From: an uncultured Marinomonas sp.
GTDB lineage: Bacteria > Pseudomonadota > Gammaproteobacteria > Pseudomonadales > Marinomonadaceae
Reading direction: 5' to 3'
Length of the DNA: 51,903 nucleotides
Assembly (NCBI GenBank): GCA_947493575.1
Contig: CANLRQ010000021.1
Span: 1 to 51,903, forward strand
A program made the translations under genes and the position numbers. Shown one piece after another: positions 36,722 through 44,290 of this stretch. The notes under the pieces were generated by a model. That model ran no database searches. It saw nothing but the letters and a program-made list of their open reading frames with translations, and was not told the origin of the DNA. Numbering within the stretch: position 1 is the first letter of the stretch; each line of letters opens with the position of its first letter.

Positions 36722-38233
36722 ATGAGTTTAGCGACACTGTATTGCCGTGCCCGTGTGGGTATTGAGTCCCCATTAGTTACTGTTGAAACCCATATATCGA
36801 GTGGCTTGCCCGCATTAAATATTGTTGGTTTGCCTGAAGCCGCTGTACGAGAAGCAAAAGATCGTGTCCGTAGTGCGATTATTAATAGTCAATTTGAATA
36901 CCCCACACAACGCATTACCATAAATCTTGCTCCTGCAGATTTGCCAAAAGAAGGTGGGCGTTTTGACCTAGCAATTGCCATAAGTATTTTGTATGCCTCG
37001 GGGCAATTAGGTGATGTTGATTTAGATAAATACGAATTTATTGGTGAATTGTCATTAGCTGGGTCAATTAGATCTGTATCAGGCTTATTACCGTCAGCCG
37101 TTGCTTGTGCGAAGCAAGGAAGGCAACTGATTTTACCAGAGTCAAATCAAGGGGAAGCTGCACTGGTTGAAGCGGATCATTTATATGCAGAGCATTTAAC
37201 TCAAGTAACGGCCTTTTTATTGGGGCTAACCACTCTTTCATCTTGTCAAAAATTAATAACAGAAAACTTAAAAGTAGACTATAAAGATATGGTGGATGTG
37301 AAAGGTCAGCCACTTGCTCGACGTGCTTTAGAAGTGGCTGCGGCTGGTGGGCATAACCTACTTTTCATAGGGCCGCCGGGAACGGGTAAAACGATGTTAG
37401 CGTCTCGATTACCGGGTATTATGCCATCCATGACGGAAGCTGAATCTCTAGCGGTTGCTTCTATTCAGTCTATATCAGGGAGAAAAATGGGAGCGGATTG
37501 GTTTTGGGAGCAACGCCCCTTTAGGTCTCCCCATCACAGCAGTTCTGCTGCGGCCTTAGTTGGTGGTGGTTCTATTCCTAAACCAGGAGAAATCTCTCTT
37601 GCTCATTGTGGCGTTTTGTTCCTTGATGAACTTCCAGAATTTGATCGTAAAGTACTAGAAGTATTACGTGAGCCATTAGAAAATGGGGAAATTCACCTTT
37701 CTCGGGCGCGTAGCCAAATGACCTACCCCGCACGTTTTCTCTTAGTTGCAGCGATGAATGCCAGTAATGAAGCCTATTCTGGAGAAGACGATTACTATCA
37801 ATCCCAAGCAACTAAAAAATACCTGAGTAAATTATCCGCACCTTTTCTCGATAGAATTGATTTGCACGTAGAGGTGCCGCCTTTGCCTTCCGACATTCTG
37901 GTGAATGCTCAGGAGCAAGGAGAGTCGAGTGCTGATGTTAAAAATAGGGTAGAAGAAGCCGTTTTGCGACAAAGGTCGAGACAAGGATGTCAAAATGCCC
38001 AGTTGTCAGGCCGTCAATTGGAAGCTATTTGTGATCTGTCGGAAGAAGATAAACGCTTTATGCAGCAGGCGTTAGAGAAGCTAAAGCTCTCTGCTAGGGC
38101 TTATCACAGGGTATTAAAAGTTGCATTAACCTTAGCGGACCTGTCTAAGGAAGATAAAGTAACCCGACATCATTTAATGGAGTCTCTTGGTTATCGAAAA
38201 ATGGAACAAAAATTAGCCAAGCTGGTTGGCTAA
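36722..38233 (+). CDS. comM: ComM/YifB family AAA+ helicase
   Basis: The ATG at 36722 (MSLATLYCRARVGIESP) follows AAGGAG with 5-bp spacing; a GTG at 36716 overlaps the ribosome site and is rejected. 503 residues. The N-terminal Lon-like ChlI domain (GLPALNIVGLPEAAVREAKDRVRSAI) is followed by the Mg-chelatase-type AAA+ module with Walker A IGPPGTGKT (about 216-224) and Walker B LFLDELPEF, and a C-terminal lid (LSGRQLEAICDLSEEDKRFM). ComM promotes branch migration in natural transformation; the gene is widely conserved even in strains not known to be competent. Confidence 0.95.
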   Translation: MSLATLYCRARVGIESPLVTVETHISSGLPALNIVGLPEAAVREAKDRVRSAIINSQFEYPTQRITINLAPADLPKEGGRFDLAIAISILYASGQLGDVDLDKYEFIGELSLAGSIRSVSGLLPSAVACAKQGRQLILPESNQGEAALVEADHLYAEHLTQVTAFLLGLTTLSSCQKLITENLKVDYKDMVDVKGQPLARRALEVAAAGGHNLLFIGPPGTGKTMLASRLPGIMPSMTEAESLAVASIQSISGRKMGADWFWEQRPFRSPHHSSSAAALVGGGSIPKPGEISLAHCGVLFLDELPEFDRKVLEVLREPLENGEIHLSRARSQMTYPARFLLVAAMNASNEAYSGEDDYYQSQATKKYLSKLSAPFLDRIDLHVEVPPLPSDILVNAQEQGESSADVKNRVEEAVLRQRSRQGCQNAQLSGRQLEAICDLSEEDKRFMQQALEKLKLSARAYHRVLKVALTLADLSKEDKVTRHHLMESLGYRKMEQKLAKLVG

Positions 38234-38237
38234 CAGC

Positions 38238-39164
38238 TCAATTTAATAAATGAATGAGAAAAGGAAGAGTTGCTACCGAGCATGCCGTGGTTAATAAGAC
38301 CGCGGTTGAAGCTTGATGCGGGTTTGCTTTGTACTCTTCAGCAATCACACCTAATACGGCCGCGCACGGCATAGCGGCCCCTAATGTTGCGGCCATAACC
38401 CATGTAGGATGAACTTGCATTATGGACATAAGTAGGTAGACCACAAATGGCATAATCAACAATTTAATGATGGACATATACAATGCTGGGATAGGTCTTT
38501 GGCTTACTTTTCGTCCGTATAGCGCGGTACCAACGATAAACATGGCGCATGGTCCAGCTGCGCTTCCTAACCATTGCAGGCTAATAATGAAGCTGTTAGG
38601 TAATTTTACCTCACTTACTGAGAGTAGTATTCCAAGAACAATAGATAGAATAAGGGGGCTGATTAGAGAGCGCTTTAATGCCTTAAGAGGAGTAAATTGA
38701 AGATCGTTAGATTTATTGGTTAATTGCAATAAAAAAGTAGCGAGAGGCAGTAATATCAATAGATCCAGAGTTAGCATCATTGCTAGAGGAACAGCGACCC
38801 ACTCTCCGACGGTTGAGCTTAATACAGGAATAGCAAGGAAACCAATATTGCCGTAAACACCACCGAGCCCTGTCATAATGCTGTTTTTCTTATTTCGATC
38901 AAACACCAAATAACCAATGAAACCCGCTAAGAACATGACACTTAAAAGTGCCAATGTATACGCCGCTAAAAATGGGAAATTGATTAAAGTCTCAAAGTCA
39001 GTTATTGAAAGCTTACTTAATAGTACAGCCGGCAAGGATAGATACATAACAAACTGAGTGAGATACTTAATATTATTTGAACTAATCAAGGATTTTGCTT
39101 TACAAAAATAGCCGAGACCCACCAGAGCAAAAAATGGTGTGGTTTTTATTAAAATATCTAACAT
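38238..39164 (-). CDS. AEC (auxin efflux carrier) family transporter
   Basis: The ATG at 39164 (MLDILIKTTPFFALVGLGYFCKAK) gives 308 residues with about ten membrane segments, the family norm. The frame is open upstream to 39332, but that lead is hydrophilic and unlike family members. Features are YLSLPAVLLSKL, GVYGNIGFLAIPVL (AEC NxGF motif) and the C-terminal GAAMPCAAVLGVIAEEY. Substrates of bacterial AEC proteins are organic acids or are unknown. It is convergent with comM, only 4 bp apart. Confidence 0.88.
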   Translation of the reverse strand: MLDILIKTTPFFALVGLGYFCKAKSLISSNNIKYLTQFVMYLSLPAVLLSKLSITDFETLINFPFLAAYTLALLSVMFLAGFIGYLVFDRNKKNSIMTGLGGVYGNIGFLAIPVLSSTVGEWVAVPLAMMLTLDLLILLPLATFLLQLTNKSNDLQFTPLKALKRSLISPLILSIVLGILLSVSEVKLPNSFIISLQWLGSAAGPCAMFIVGTALYGRKVSQRPIPALYMSIIKLLIMPFVVYLLMSIMQVHPTWVMAATLGAAMPCAAVLGVIAEEYKANPHQASTAVLLTTACSVATLPFLIHLLN

Positions 39165-39409
39165 AGTTGCTCTTGAATGTGGTTTAAATTGGGTAGGGTG
39201 AATTTTAAAATCACAGATTAAAGAATACATTAATAGATTTTTTATTGTAAGGTATTGATTTAATAAAGCCTCTGAATGAACAGGCTTAAAGCCCGTAAGT
39301 GGTTTAGAGCTTGTGAGTAGCGTGAGGCTCATTTTTATAAATAGAGCTAGAGTCGTTCCTAACTACTTATAGAAGTTAGGAATATTTACAACTATCAAGG
39401 AAAATGACA

Positions 39410-39691
39410 ATGTCTAAGGTTATTTTAACAGGGCATATTATTGTGTCTGATTTGGATTTAGCTGTAATAAAAAGTGAGTTAGAGACCCATATTCGTTTAA
39501 CAAAAGCAGAAACGGGCTGTTTAAAATTCGAGGTTTTAGTTGATTCAGACAATCCTAATAAGCTTACTGTGTATGAGGAGTTTGTAAGCCAAGCTGATTT
39601 TGATAGCCATCAGTTAAGGGTGAAAAACTCCAAATGGGGAAGAGTCACGAAAGACGTTGAAAGACATTACACTATTCGTTATCAAGATTAG
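39410..39691 (+). CDS. Antibiotic biosynthesis monooxygenase (ABM) domain protein
   Basis: A 93-residue single ABM (dimeric alpha/beta barrel) domain: VILTGHIIVSDLDLAVIKSELETHIRLTKAETGCLKFEVLVDSDNPNKLTVYEEFVSQADFDSHQLR. Members are YgiN-like quinol or heme-related monooxygenases. The ATG at 39410 is preferred because AGGA is 8 bp upstream; an ATG at 39404 is only 2 bp from it. A solitary gene, divergent from the AEC transporter. Confidence 0.85.
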   Translation: MSKVILTGHIIVSDLDLAVIKSELETHIRLTKAETGCLKFEVLVDSDNPNKLTVYEEFVSQADFDSHQLRVKNSKWGRVTKDVERHYTIRYQD

Positions 39692-39756
39692 CGATTAAGG
39701 CTTTTCTCTAATCTTGATTCTCTTAGTTGAGTAACGTCCAATGATAGATTGTAGTT

Positions 39757-40050
39757 CTATTTGAGTATGTCGTGTTCTTTTAATTTCATGGCAATCTTAT
39801 TGTGAGAAACATTGAGTCTTTGGGCGAGCTTACGAGTGCTTGGGTAATGAGGGTAGAGCTGATTCAATAGCTGCTTTTCAAATAAAGCCTGTGATGTCGC
39901 CCAGTCTTCTATTTTAAGATCTGTTGCTAGAGTTTCTTCTGGCTTCGCCGTGACGTCTTGATTAAGGTTCTTGCCTTCTTTTAATGTGTGATTGTGCTCG
40001 AACACTAGGCTTTGCTTACCGCCTTTTTTGCCTCGACTGTTTTTCTTCAT
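39757..40050 (-). CDS. Small TyrR-type helix-turn-helix protein
   Basis: 97 residues from the ATG at 40050. The C-terminal 45 residues, FEKQLLNQLYPHYPSTRKLAQRLNVSHNKIAMKLKEHDI, match the DNA-binding end of TyrR (YPSTRKLAxRLxVSH). The N-terminal half is lysine-rich and unstructured. TyrR itself has ACT, PAS and AAA+ domains before this HTH; none is present. The frame stays open to 40101, but that extension is translated from a family A repeat (right half, 40049-40099), so the start codon sits exactly at the repeat border. It may be a genuine mini-regulator or the remnant of a larger gene. Confidence 0.6.
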   Translation of the reverse strand: MKKNSRGKKGGKQSLVFEHNHTLKEGKNLNQDVTAKPEETLATDLKIEDWATSQALFEKQLLNQLYPHYPSTRKLAQRLNVSHNKIAMKLKEHDILK

Positions 40051-40099
40051 CTGTTTTTGCCCCGTTTTATCAGCGCTCATGACTTGGTGCAAAGGTCTC
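40049..40099 (+). repeat. Palindromic repeat family A, copy 7 (right half)
   Basis: TCTGTTTTTGCCCCGTTTTATC through GCTCATGACTTGGTGCAAAGGTCTC matches the right half of the 140-bp copy at 24298-24437. The left half is absent. It lies between the rhomboid stop and the HTH gene start, so it forms the latter's 5' leader. Confidence 0.82.
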
Positions 40100-40107
40100 A
40101 AAATAAT

Positions 40108-40662
40108 TCATTGCGAGCGTTTTCTTCCAAGTGTGTAAGATAAGAGAATGCCCGTAATGAACCCCCAAAAGTGTGCAGACCAAGAAATATAAGGCACGAA
40201 ACTGATGAGTGAAAATAAGGCGCCACCATAAGACAGAAAAGACAAGATAGCGAATAACCAACTACGTAAGCTAGGATTAAAAAATGCGTCGGCGAACAGG
40301 TAGCCAAGAAACGCAAACACCATTCCAGATGCTCCAACAACCAAGCCATTTGAAGCAAATAACCAGACTCCAACCCCTGATCCAATCGCCCCTAACAACA
40401 TAACAAGCCGTAGTTTCTTTGGTCCAATGGATGTTTTAAGCAGGCTGCCTAATACCAATATGCCTATTGAATTGGAGATTAGGTGGTAAAGACCGCCATG
40501 TAAAAAGGGAGACAACAAAATACCATGTAAGCCGCCGATGTTTCTTGGCCGAATACCGAAGTAGTTTAAATTAATACCAAAAAGTACGGCATCTATTAAA
40601 AAAACGCCCCATATAATGGCAATAAACCAGAGTATCTCTGTGGGAACAAAACGTTTAAACAT
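40108..40662 (-). CDS. Rhomboid family intramembrane serine protease
   Basis: 184 residues with six membrane segments. The active site is complete: serine S112 in VVGASGMVFAFLG and histidine H164 in SWSAHFWGFITG, and the oxyanion-side HGGLYHLISNSIGILVLG (H60, N64). The product is compact and lacks extra domains. The ATG at 40662 overlaps the end of the DUF6471 gene by 8 bp, implying translational coupling. The substrate is unknown. Confidence 0.9.
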   Translation of the reverse strand: MFKRFVPTEILWFIAIIWGVFLIDAVLFGINLNYFGIRPRNIGGLHGILLSPFLHGGLYHLISNSIGILVLGSLLKTSIGPKKLRLVMLLGAIGSGVGVWLFASNGLVVGASGMVFAFLGYLFADAFFNPSLRSWLFAILSFLSYGGALFSLISFVPYISWSAHFWGFITGILLSYTLGRKRSQ

Positions 40663-40933
40663 TGTGAGTCTGCTTTAATATTTCACGTAGGGCATCTTCT
40701 TCTAATTCTAGAACTTCAATAATGGCTGCGAACAGATCCGCTGAAAACATGCCTTTATGAGTCTTGCTGCGCAAGTTTTCCGGCGTCATCGATATGCCTT
40801 TTTCATTAAGAGCATCGCTGAGGTCGTCATACTTTAACCCTTTAAGTGCCAAAGATGATCTTATATAGCGAGTAATAGCCAGTTTATAGGGAGAGAGTGA
40901 TTGTCGATTTTTTATACTCTGATCTTGGTTCAT
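40655..40933 (-). CDS. DUF6471-like small protein
   Basis: 92 residues. The ATG at 40933 (MNQDQSIKNR) is preferred because GGAAGG precedes it; an ATG at 40945 would add four residues. The body ITRYIRSSLALKGLKYDDLSDALNEKGISMTPENLRSKTHKGMFSADLFAAIIEVLEL resembles DUF6471, an HTH-like fold (LxxALNEKGI...NLRSK) suggesting DNA binding. It is encoded immediately upstream of, and overlapping, the rhomboid gene. Confidence 0.72.
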   Translation of the reverse strand: MNQDQSIKNRQSLSPYKLAITRYIRSSLALKGLKYDDLSDALNEKGISMTPENLRSKTHKGMFSADLFAAIIEVLELEEDALREILKQTHNV

Positions 40934-40984
40934 TCTTCCTTCCATACAGTGTTACTATTCGATAAGAAATTGCAGTAATTAAAA

Positions 40985-41034
40985 GAGACCTTTGCACGAC
41001 TACTACGCTTGCTAATACTTTGTACAAAGGTCTC
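40985..41034 (+). repeat. Palindromic repeat family A, copy 8 (50-bp minimal form)
   Basis: GAGACCTTTGCACGACTACTACGC then TTGCTAATACTTTGT joined directly to ACAAAGGTCTC. Only the left 40 bp and the last 10 bp of the right end remain, yet both termini are intact. It sits between the divergent DUF6471 and yjfI genes. Confidence 0.88.
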
Positions 41035-41095
41035 TAAAAAGGTGTTGCACATATTACCTCTCCATATTCTATATGGCAACGTATATAAAATATGT

Positions 41096-41123
41096 TTGAC
41101 ATAGTTACTTATAGTGCTATATT
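41096..41123 (+). promoter_or_regulatory. Sigma-70 promoter of the yjf/pspA operon
   Basis: A perfect TTGACA (41096-41101), 16-bp spacer and TATATT (41118-41123), 50 bp before the yjfI ATG. This is the cleanest housekeeping promoter seen in the window. Confidence 0.7.
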
Positions 41124-41172
41124 TGTGACTTATGTTACACGCTCATATGTTATTTTAAATAAGGAAAACACT

Positions 41173-41577
41173 ATGTCTTGGAACAAAGATACTTTATTAA
41201 CGCTGATTGAAGCTCAATCTAATTGGGTTGTAGAGTCAGAAGGTGAATGCCTGAATATCTCAAATGATGAAGGTGTTGACGTCTTTGTATATGCAGGCAG
41301 TCAACAAATTATTGTTGAAACCGCTCTGTTTTCAGCGGCGAGCGTTAATGACAAAAACGCATTAAATGAGTTGATTTTACGCAGTCATCAACTTGTACCA
41401 TTAACCACCATAGGTATGAACCAAATTGGTGATGAAGAATATTATGTGGCTTTCGGTGCCCTATCTGTTGATAGCAAAGAAAGCGTAGTACTAGAAGAAA
41501 TTGAGACTCTTTTTGAGAATGTGCCGGAGTTTCTTGATTTATACAGTGATTATTTGAATGTGGAGATAGCGGTATGA
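41173..41577 (+). CDS. yjfI: YjfI family protein (DUF2170)
   Basis: 134 residues from the ATG at 41173 (MSWNKDTLLTLIEAQSNW), which has AAGGAA 6 bp upstream; the frame is open further up but through the promoter. It is an acidic, soluble DUF2170 domain of unknown function. It is the first gene of a set arranged as in E. coli yjfIJKLMC. Its stop overlaps the pspA start (ATGA). Confidence 0.85.
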   Translation: MSWNKDTLLTLIEAQSNWVVESEGECLNISNDEGVDVFVYAGSQQIIVETALFSAASVNDKNALNELILRSHQLVPLTTIGMNQIGDEEYYVAFGALSVDSKESVVLEEIETLFENVPEFLDLYSDYLNVEIAV

Positions 41578-42269
41578 GCTTAAAAAAATTGTGGACAGCG
41601 TTACGTGGTGCGGCAAATGAAGGCGTAGAGGCCGCTGTAGATACTCAAGCGATTCGCATTTTAGATCAAGAAATGCGTGAAGCGAAACAAGAGTTAAAAG
41701 CCTGTGATGAAAGCTTAACTCGCATAATGGCAAAGCGTAAACTGGCTCAAGGCAAAGTAGATTCTCTGAATTCTGAAATCGAAACTTATACAAACCATGC
41801 TATTGCCGCAAGTGAAAAGGGCGATGACGCATTGGCTCTTGAATGTGCGGATCGAGTAGGTGAATTAGAAATCACTTTAGAAACAGAGCAAAGCATTTTA
41901 GACAGCTTCTTAGGGTCTGAGAAATCTCTAAAAGAGAACATTACAAAGGCTAAAAATAATGTGCGCCGTATGGAGCAACAAATTGAGCAAGTGAAGGCGA
42001 CGGAATCCGTCCAAAAAGCTCAAGTTGCGGTTTCGACTCGTCACATGGGGGCAAATAGTAAAGTAAAAACAGCGCTTAGTAGCCTTGATCGCATTAAAGA
42101 GAAACAGCAGCAGCGTAGTGCTGAGCTGGAAGTGGCAGAAGAGTTAGCGAATGAAGAAAGTGGCTCTGATCTTGATGCAAAATTAAAAGCGGCTGGTATT
42201 AAATCTGGCGGCCAAAAAAGTGGCAGTGATAAACTAGCGCAAATTTTGGCAGCGAAAAAAGCACAGTAA
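41574..42269 (+). CDS. yjfJ: PspA/IM30 family protein (YjfJ-like)
   Basis: 231 residues, nearly all coiled coil (residues about 25-190), with the PspA/IM30 start LKKLWTALRGAANEGVEAAVDTQAIRILDQEMREAKQELKACDESLTRIMAKRKLA. Such proteins assemble on the inner membrane and protect it from leakage. This is the yjf-type paralogue, not the sigma-54-controlled pspABC copy. The acidic/lysine-rich tail is short. Co-translated with yjfI. Confidence 0.9.
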   Translation: MSLKKLWTALRGAANEGVEAAVDTQAIRILDQEMREAKQELKACDESLTRIMAKRKLAQGKVDSLNSEIETYTNHAIAASEKGDDALALECADRVGELEITLETEQSILDSFLGSEKSLKENITKAKNNVRRMEQQIEQVKATESVQKAQVAVSTRHMGANSKVKTALSSLDRIKEKQQQRSAELEVAEELANEESGSDLDAKLKAAGIKSGGQKSGSDKLAQILAAKKAQ

Positions 42270-42306
42270 TATTGTTATCTCGAATTAATTGATTCAAGAT
42301 GTATTA

Positions 42307-42336
42307 AAATGGCTGCTCTAATAAAGCGGCCATTTT
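42307..42336 (+). terminator. Hairpin terminator or attenuator between pspA-like gene and yjfK
   Basis: AAATGGCTGCT, loop, AGCGGCCATTTTT: an 11-bp stem with one G-U pair and a T tract, 38 bp after yjfJ. As genes of the same set continue downstream, partial termination would lower their expression relative to yjfI-yjfJ (inference). Confidence 0.75.
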
Positions 42337-42451
42337 TGCGTTTAATATATCTTTTAAATGTTTAACGCTTCTTTTAAAAAAGCAGTAGGCAACCAATAAG
42401 CGTTAATCACTTATAAATTGCTCATAAATACGAACCAAGGGTAGGGATCGA

Positions 42452-43099
42452 ATGTTTTCTTCATTTTTTAATAAAAAAAAACCACAAGACCCAAAATCTT
42501 CTGCGCCAGCCATTATGGGGCTGCGATTGGGTGGCAGTTTTGAAATAGATTCATTGCTTATGCGCATGATAGAAGATCAGTTGATTACTCAAGGCGCAGC
42601 GTCCACATACATTATAAAAGCGGTTGGTCTGGCTGAATTAGATGGAACTTGGATGTTCCGTTTTTATACCGATGATGATGCTTTTTTACAGGTTATTTCT
42701 GAAGGTGGGAAAGCGGATGAGCATGTGGTCGATGTAAAGCTATTCCATTTTTATGACACTCAAGATGTTCCGAATCAATTTGTATGGGACAACTTATTAA
42801 ATAAAAAAATAGGCACACCAACTTACGAACTGGAAGCTCAGACTTATCATAGGGTGTGGACTTCTGCCAGTGAATATCATAATCCGGTTTACATACAAGA
42901 AACTACTTATGACGATGAAGGTGATACTTCAACAACCGATCAGTTTACTATGTTATTTGAGCGTGAAATTGCCGATGAAAGAACCGAGTCACTTTTTCTT
43001 TCTGCAGAAGAAAGTGAAGGTGAAAGTGGTTTAAGTCGTTGTTTTGTTCTGAGCACTGGCATTACACTAACGCCAGCGCAATTAACCATTCATGGCTAA
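42452..43099 (+). CDS. yjfK: YjfK family protein (DUF2491)
   Basis: 215 residues: MGLRLGGSFEIDSLLMRMIEDQLI near the start, and YETTYDDEGDTSTTDQFTMLFEREI later, matching DUF2491. Soluble and acidic, function unknown. There are 182 bp between yjfJ and this gene, including a terminator-like hairpin, so it may have an additional promoter. Weak ribosome site (AGGG 10 bp before ATG). Confidence 0.83.
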   Translation: MFSSFFNKKKPQDPKSSAPAIMGLRLGGSFEIDSLLMRMIEDQLITQGAASTYIIKAVGLAELDGTWMFRFYTDDDAFLQVISEGGKADEHVVDVKLFHFYDTQDVPNQFVWDNLLNKKIGTPTYELEAQTYHRVWTSASEYHNPVYIQETTYDDEGDTSTTDQFTMLFEREIADERTESLFLSAEESEGESGLSRCFVLSTGITLTPAQLTIHG

Positions 43100-43118
43100 C
43101 CTGTGTTTTATTATTAAA

Positions 43119-43210
43119 ACAGTAGCTATGGGCAAAATGGCTATAAAAACAGTGACTATGAAAAAAGTGACTATGAAAAAAGTGACTATAAGAAAAGTGA
43201 CTATGAAAAC
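43119..43210. repeat. 15-bp tandem repeat between yjfK and yjfL
   Basis: Four in-phase units of AGTGACTATGAAAAA or near-copies begin at 43151, 43166, 43181 and 43196; two more diverged units precede them. The repeat is in frame with a possible 38-residue ORF at 43128-43244 rich in VTMKK, which lacks a ribosome site and is not counted as a gene. Confidence 0.8.
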
Positions 43211-43257
43211 AAACATCACAGTCTCAAATATACCTCTTGATTAAATAAGGATTCCCT

Positions 43258-43671
43258 ATGGAACAGCAAGATCTTCTTTTCAGCGTGGCTAATTTCAGCC
43301 TTTATTTTGGTCTATCGCTACTTTTTGTCATTATTTTTAAAGTCGTCTATAGCTTTTTAACCCCCCAAGACGAATGGAAACTTATTAAAGAAGATAAAAA
43401 TACGGCGGCTGCCATTGGATTTGGTGGGGCAATTCTTGGCTTTTCAATTGCATTAGGCGGTGCAGCGAGCAATTCCATTTCTTTATTAGACTTCGCTATT
43501 TGGGGCGTGATTGCTTTGATTGCTCAGTCGTTGGCTTTCTTTGTAGTACGCTTTATCTTTATGCCAAAAATTGTCACTCGTATTATCGCAAACGAAGTGA
43601 GCGCAGGAATTATGCTAGCGGCAACCAGTGTTTCAGTCGGCATACTTAACGCAGCTTGCATGGCTTATTAA
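43258..43671 (+). CDS. yjfL: YjfL family membrane protein (DUF350)
   Basis: 137 residues with four membrane segments: FSLYFGLSLLFVIIFKVVYSFL, AIGFGGAILGFSIALGGA, LLDFAIWGVIALIAQSLAFFVVRF and AGIMLAATSVSVGILNAACM. DUF350 is a pair of such hairpins. Function is unknown; in many genomes it lies with pspA-like and glutathionylspermidine-synthase-like genes, as here. AAGGA precedes the ATG. Confidence 0.87.
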   Translation: MEQQDLLFSVANFSLYFGLSLLFVIIFKVVYSFLTPQDEWKLIKEDKNTAAAIGFGGAILGFSIALGGAASNSISLLDFAIWGVIALIAQSLAFFVVRFIFMPKIVTRIIANEVSAGIMLAATSVSVGILNAACMAY

Positions 43672-43681
43672 GGAGCACTCC

Positions 43682-44290
43682 GTGAAACGAAGTAAATACA
43701 TAAACCTCGATAGTATGCGGAAGGTTAAACCTTCTTTTCCGTTAATGCGCCCACTGACATTGGCCATTGCATCGGTGACCTTAGCAGCGTGTGGCGACTC
43801 AACAGAAGACGTACAAATCGTTTCTTCTATTGATGATTGTGAAGCGAATACGACATTGACACAAGATCAGTGTGCTGTGGCTTATCAACAAGCTTTAGTT
43901 GAAGCTGAACGGACTGGACCTAAATACAACTCACAAGCAGCTTGTGAAGCAGAATTTGGTTACGATCAATGTAATCGATCAAGTCAAGGTAGTTTCTTCA
44001 CGCCATTCATGGCTGGCTTTTTAGTTAGTAACCTACTAGATAGTGGTAGAAGTCGCAGCTACAACCCTGTCTATCGTTACCCTAAAAGCAGTTCATTTTC
44101 TAAAGACCGAGTGATCATGGCGGACGGCCGTGTATTAGGGAATGTTGGACAACGTTCTTTCAAAGTTGACTCATCTAACCTTAAGCCAAAACCAACTGTA
44201 TCTCGTACTGTGTCTCGTGGTGGGTTTGGGTCGGTTGCTTCCGCGAAATCAAGCTGGGGTGGTGGTAAAAAATCAAGTTGGGGCGGCTAA
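43682..44290 (+). CDS. yjfM: YjfM/YgiB family lipoprotein (DUF1190)
   Basis: 202 residues from GTG at 43682, chosen because AAGGAG lies 6 bp upstream; the frame opens earlier inside yjfL without a ribosome site. The signal peptide ends in the lipobox TLAACG. The body has cysteine-bearing DUF1190 motifs (DDCEANTTLTQDQCAVAYQQAL, SQAACEAEFGYDQCN) and a low-complexity Ser/Gly tail ending in SSWGGGKKSSWGG. The stop is followed at once by the yjfC ATG (TAAATG). Confidence 0.87.
   Translation: MKRSKYINLDSMRKVKPSFPLMRPLTLAIASVTLAACGDSTEDVQIVSSIDDCEANTTLTQDQCAVAYQQALVEAERTGPKYNSQAACEAEFGYDQCNRSSQGSFFTPFMAGFLVSNLLDSGRSRSYNPVYRYPKSSSFSKDRVIMADGRVLGNVGQRSFKVDSSNLKPKPTVSRTVSRGGFGSVASAKSSWGGGKKSSWGG

Noticed and set aside
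43128..43244. 38-residue ORF with VTMKK repeats
   Set aside because: No ribosome site; it is simply the translation of the 15-bp tandem repeat.
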